Assembly: GCA_902795955.1 (NCBI GenBank)
Contig: CADBNJ010000205.1
Location: 1 to 14,177 of the forward strand
Length of the DNA: 14,177 bases
From: Oscillospiraceae bacterium
Lineage (GTDB): Bacteria > Bacillota > Clostridia > Saccharofermentanales > Saccharofermentanaceae
Reading direction: 5' to 3'
Shown in pieces: positions 12,912 to 14,177 of the stretch. How positions within the stretch are numbered: position 1 is the first letter of the stretch; every line of letters starts with the position of its first letter. Both the position numbers and the translations under genes were made by a program. The notes beneath the pieces were generated by a model. The model worked only from the letters and a program-made list of their open reading frames with translations, ran no database searches and was not told the origin of the DNA.

Positions 12912-14177
12912 ATGTTTTACAAGATGAGACGCTACCTTGCCGTCGCGATAGCCGTCGCGATGGTGATCACGTGCCTGCCTTTCGGGCTGCTTGTAAGGGC
13001 GGACGGGCAGAAGATCTACTACCTGTATATTGCAGGTCATGATGATGAGGGCGATGACATCTATGATGTCACGACAGAGTACCCTGATGACGGGTCCCTG
13101 ATGGGGATCTATGTTGAAGGAGGTACTTATAACTTTGAAGAGGAGGGCGGAATACTTATAGCCAACAATGCTGTAGTCAATGTTCCTGTGGAGGTCGTTT
13201 CTTCAGGCAATGTTGAATACAGACTTGCAGGTGACGGGCAGATAGTTACTGATTTTGGCATTATTTCCACCAATGAGGAAGCATATACCGGAGAGATCAC
13301 TTATGATGCTTTGAGAACAAGGTTCTTTAGCAACAATGAAGACGGTCATCCCGCAGCCCCTGCTTATAATCTCAGGGTTACTGCTGATCTTGAACTGGAT
13401 TCTTCAATGAGGATCGACGAGCTGGTCGTTGATAAAGATGTTAAGCTCTCTATCAAGGCCGGTGGTTTTGAAGGCTACTCTCAGGCTGTCACAGTGAGTG
13501 CCAACTCCGCAGTTATCAACGGCACGCTCGAGATACAGAGTGCTCCTGACGGATCGTTCGGACTCAACTGTCTGTATATCAACGAAGATGGAAGTCTTAC
13601 TGTAGCACAGTCAGGCAAGATCACAGGATCACTTGGAACGCTTATCGAAATGAGGGGTGGATCATCCTTTGAAGGGATCGCTCTTTACGAGAGGAAGGGT
13701 GACTCGATCGTATCTGCAGAGCAGGGGGATGAGGCAAGATATCTCTATGATGAGGATGAAGATAAGTGGATCGCAGATCATGCGTATAATTCTGACAGGG
13801 GTTTCTTTGCGATCGGATATGATGACAGACGCGATGAGATGAATAATCCCGAGGCTTTTGTGAAGCTCGGTGATCATGATGTTATACCGTATTGTGTATA
13901 TCATTACGATTATGTTGAAGGAATGAAGATGACCTTTACTCTTGTTCCTCCCGAGAGAGTGAGGGACATGACCCCGATAGTTGAAGATTCATATGGTAAT
14001 TATCTAAAGGTTACTAAGAACGGAGAGGATTATATCCTGGAGTTCGAACCCGGTCCTGAAGGATTCAATCTTGAAGTGTACTGGAGTGAGTTCGAGGCGC
14101 TCAACCCTGATGAAGGTCAGGTGCTCTTTGACGTTGAGTTGAACGGTTCCGTATTCTATGTCGGGCCTGACGGCACA
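12912..14177 (+). CDS. Secreted acidic protein, 3' end outside window
   Basis: The frame from ATG 12912 is open for 422 codons to the last base, so the gene continues past the right edge. AAGGAGG (12900-12906) lies 5 bases before the ATG. The first 30 residues are a standard signal peptide: basic KMRR, hydrophobic LAVAIAVAMVITCLPFGLLV, and a probable signal peptidase I site after VRA (Ala30). There is no lipobox, so the product is released or held by a C-terminal anchor not visible here. The mature part is rich in Asp and Glu and in short beta-strands with Gly turns (VEGGTYNFEEEGG, SAVINGTLEIQSAPDG, GSLTVAQSGKITG), suggestive of a beta-solenoid or repeated beta-sandwich. I recognise no named domain or catalytic motif. 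It follows a beta-helix lipoprotein gene by 141 bases, so the two may serve the cell surface together. Confidence 0.85.
   Translation, partial: MFYKMRRYLAVAIAVAMVITCLPFGLLVRADGQKIYYLYIAGHDDEGDDIYDVTTEYPDDGSLMGIYVEGGTYNFEEEGGILIANNAVVNVPVEVVSSGNVEYRLAGDGQIVTDFGIISTNEEAYTGEITYDALRTRFFSNNEDGHPAAPAYNLRVTADLELDSSMRIDELVVDKDVKLSIKAGGFEGYSQAVTVSANSAVINGTLEIQSAPDGSFGLNCLYINEDGSLTVAQSGKITGSLGTLIEMRGGSSFEGIALYERKGDSIVSAEQGDEARYLYDEDEDKWIADHAYNSDRGFFAIGYDDRRDEMNNPEAFVKLGDHDVIPYCVYHYDYVEGMKMTFTLVPPERVRDMTPIVEDSYGNYLKVTKNGEDYILEFEPGPEGFNLEVYWSEFEALNPDEGQVLFDVELNGSVFYVGPDGT

Overview
All genes in this window read on the + strand. The moderate G+C, strong AGGAGG-type ribosome binding sites, TTGACA/TATAAT promoters and gene families suggest a low-to-mid G+C Gram-positive, most likely an anaerobic Clostridia member (Lachnospiraceae/Oscillospiraceae-like, gut or rumen type). 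This taxonomic call is inference; no rRNA or other marker was used. The content is mostly chromosomal housekeeping and surface genes. I see no integrase, transposase, CRISPR array, tRNA or rRNA.

Layout. (1) Bases 1-3907 form a probable operon. It holds the C-terminal 987 residues of a large membrane sensor (extracellular beta-propeller repeats, Y_Y_Y domain, one membrane helix, cytoplasmic HD-GYP c-di-GMP phosphodiesterase), then a GNAT acetyltransferase and a small YccF-type membrane protein. (2) Bases 3911-5584 carry an ABC-F ATPase of the Lsa-type ribosome-protection group. Ahead of it lie its own promoter, a six-codon leader ORF and an intrinsic terminator, which together look like a ribosome-controlled attenuator. 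(3) Bases 5592-6042 are a complete rpsO (ribosomal protein S15) unit with a strong promoter, a structured leader and a strong terminator. (4) An AI-2E family transporter follows; its -10 box is so close to the ATG that the mRNA may be leaderless. (5) Next is a histone-H1-like Lys/Ala-repeat protein with a DUF6465-like C-terminal domain, with its own promoter and terminator. (6) Bases 7882-10738 hold cysE (serine acetyltransferase) overlapping uvrB by 8 bases. (7) A small zinc-ribbon protein follows, with a near-perfect 29-base palindrome over its promoter. (8) The window ends with a beta-helix lipoprotein and the first 422 codons of a secreted acidic protein that runs off the right edge.

These are mainly separate transcription units, not one pathway. 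The most unusual points are the propeller/HD-GYP fusion, the ABC-F leader with mutually exclusive pairings, the structured rpsO leader, the possible leaderless transporter mRNA, and the palindrome ahead of the zinc-ribbon gene. Nothing seen amounts to a clearly new multi-gene system.
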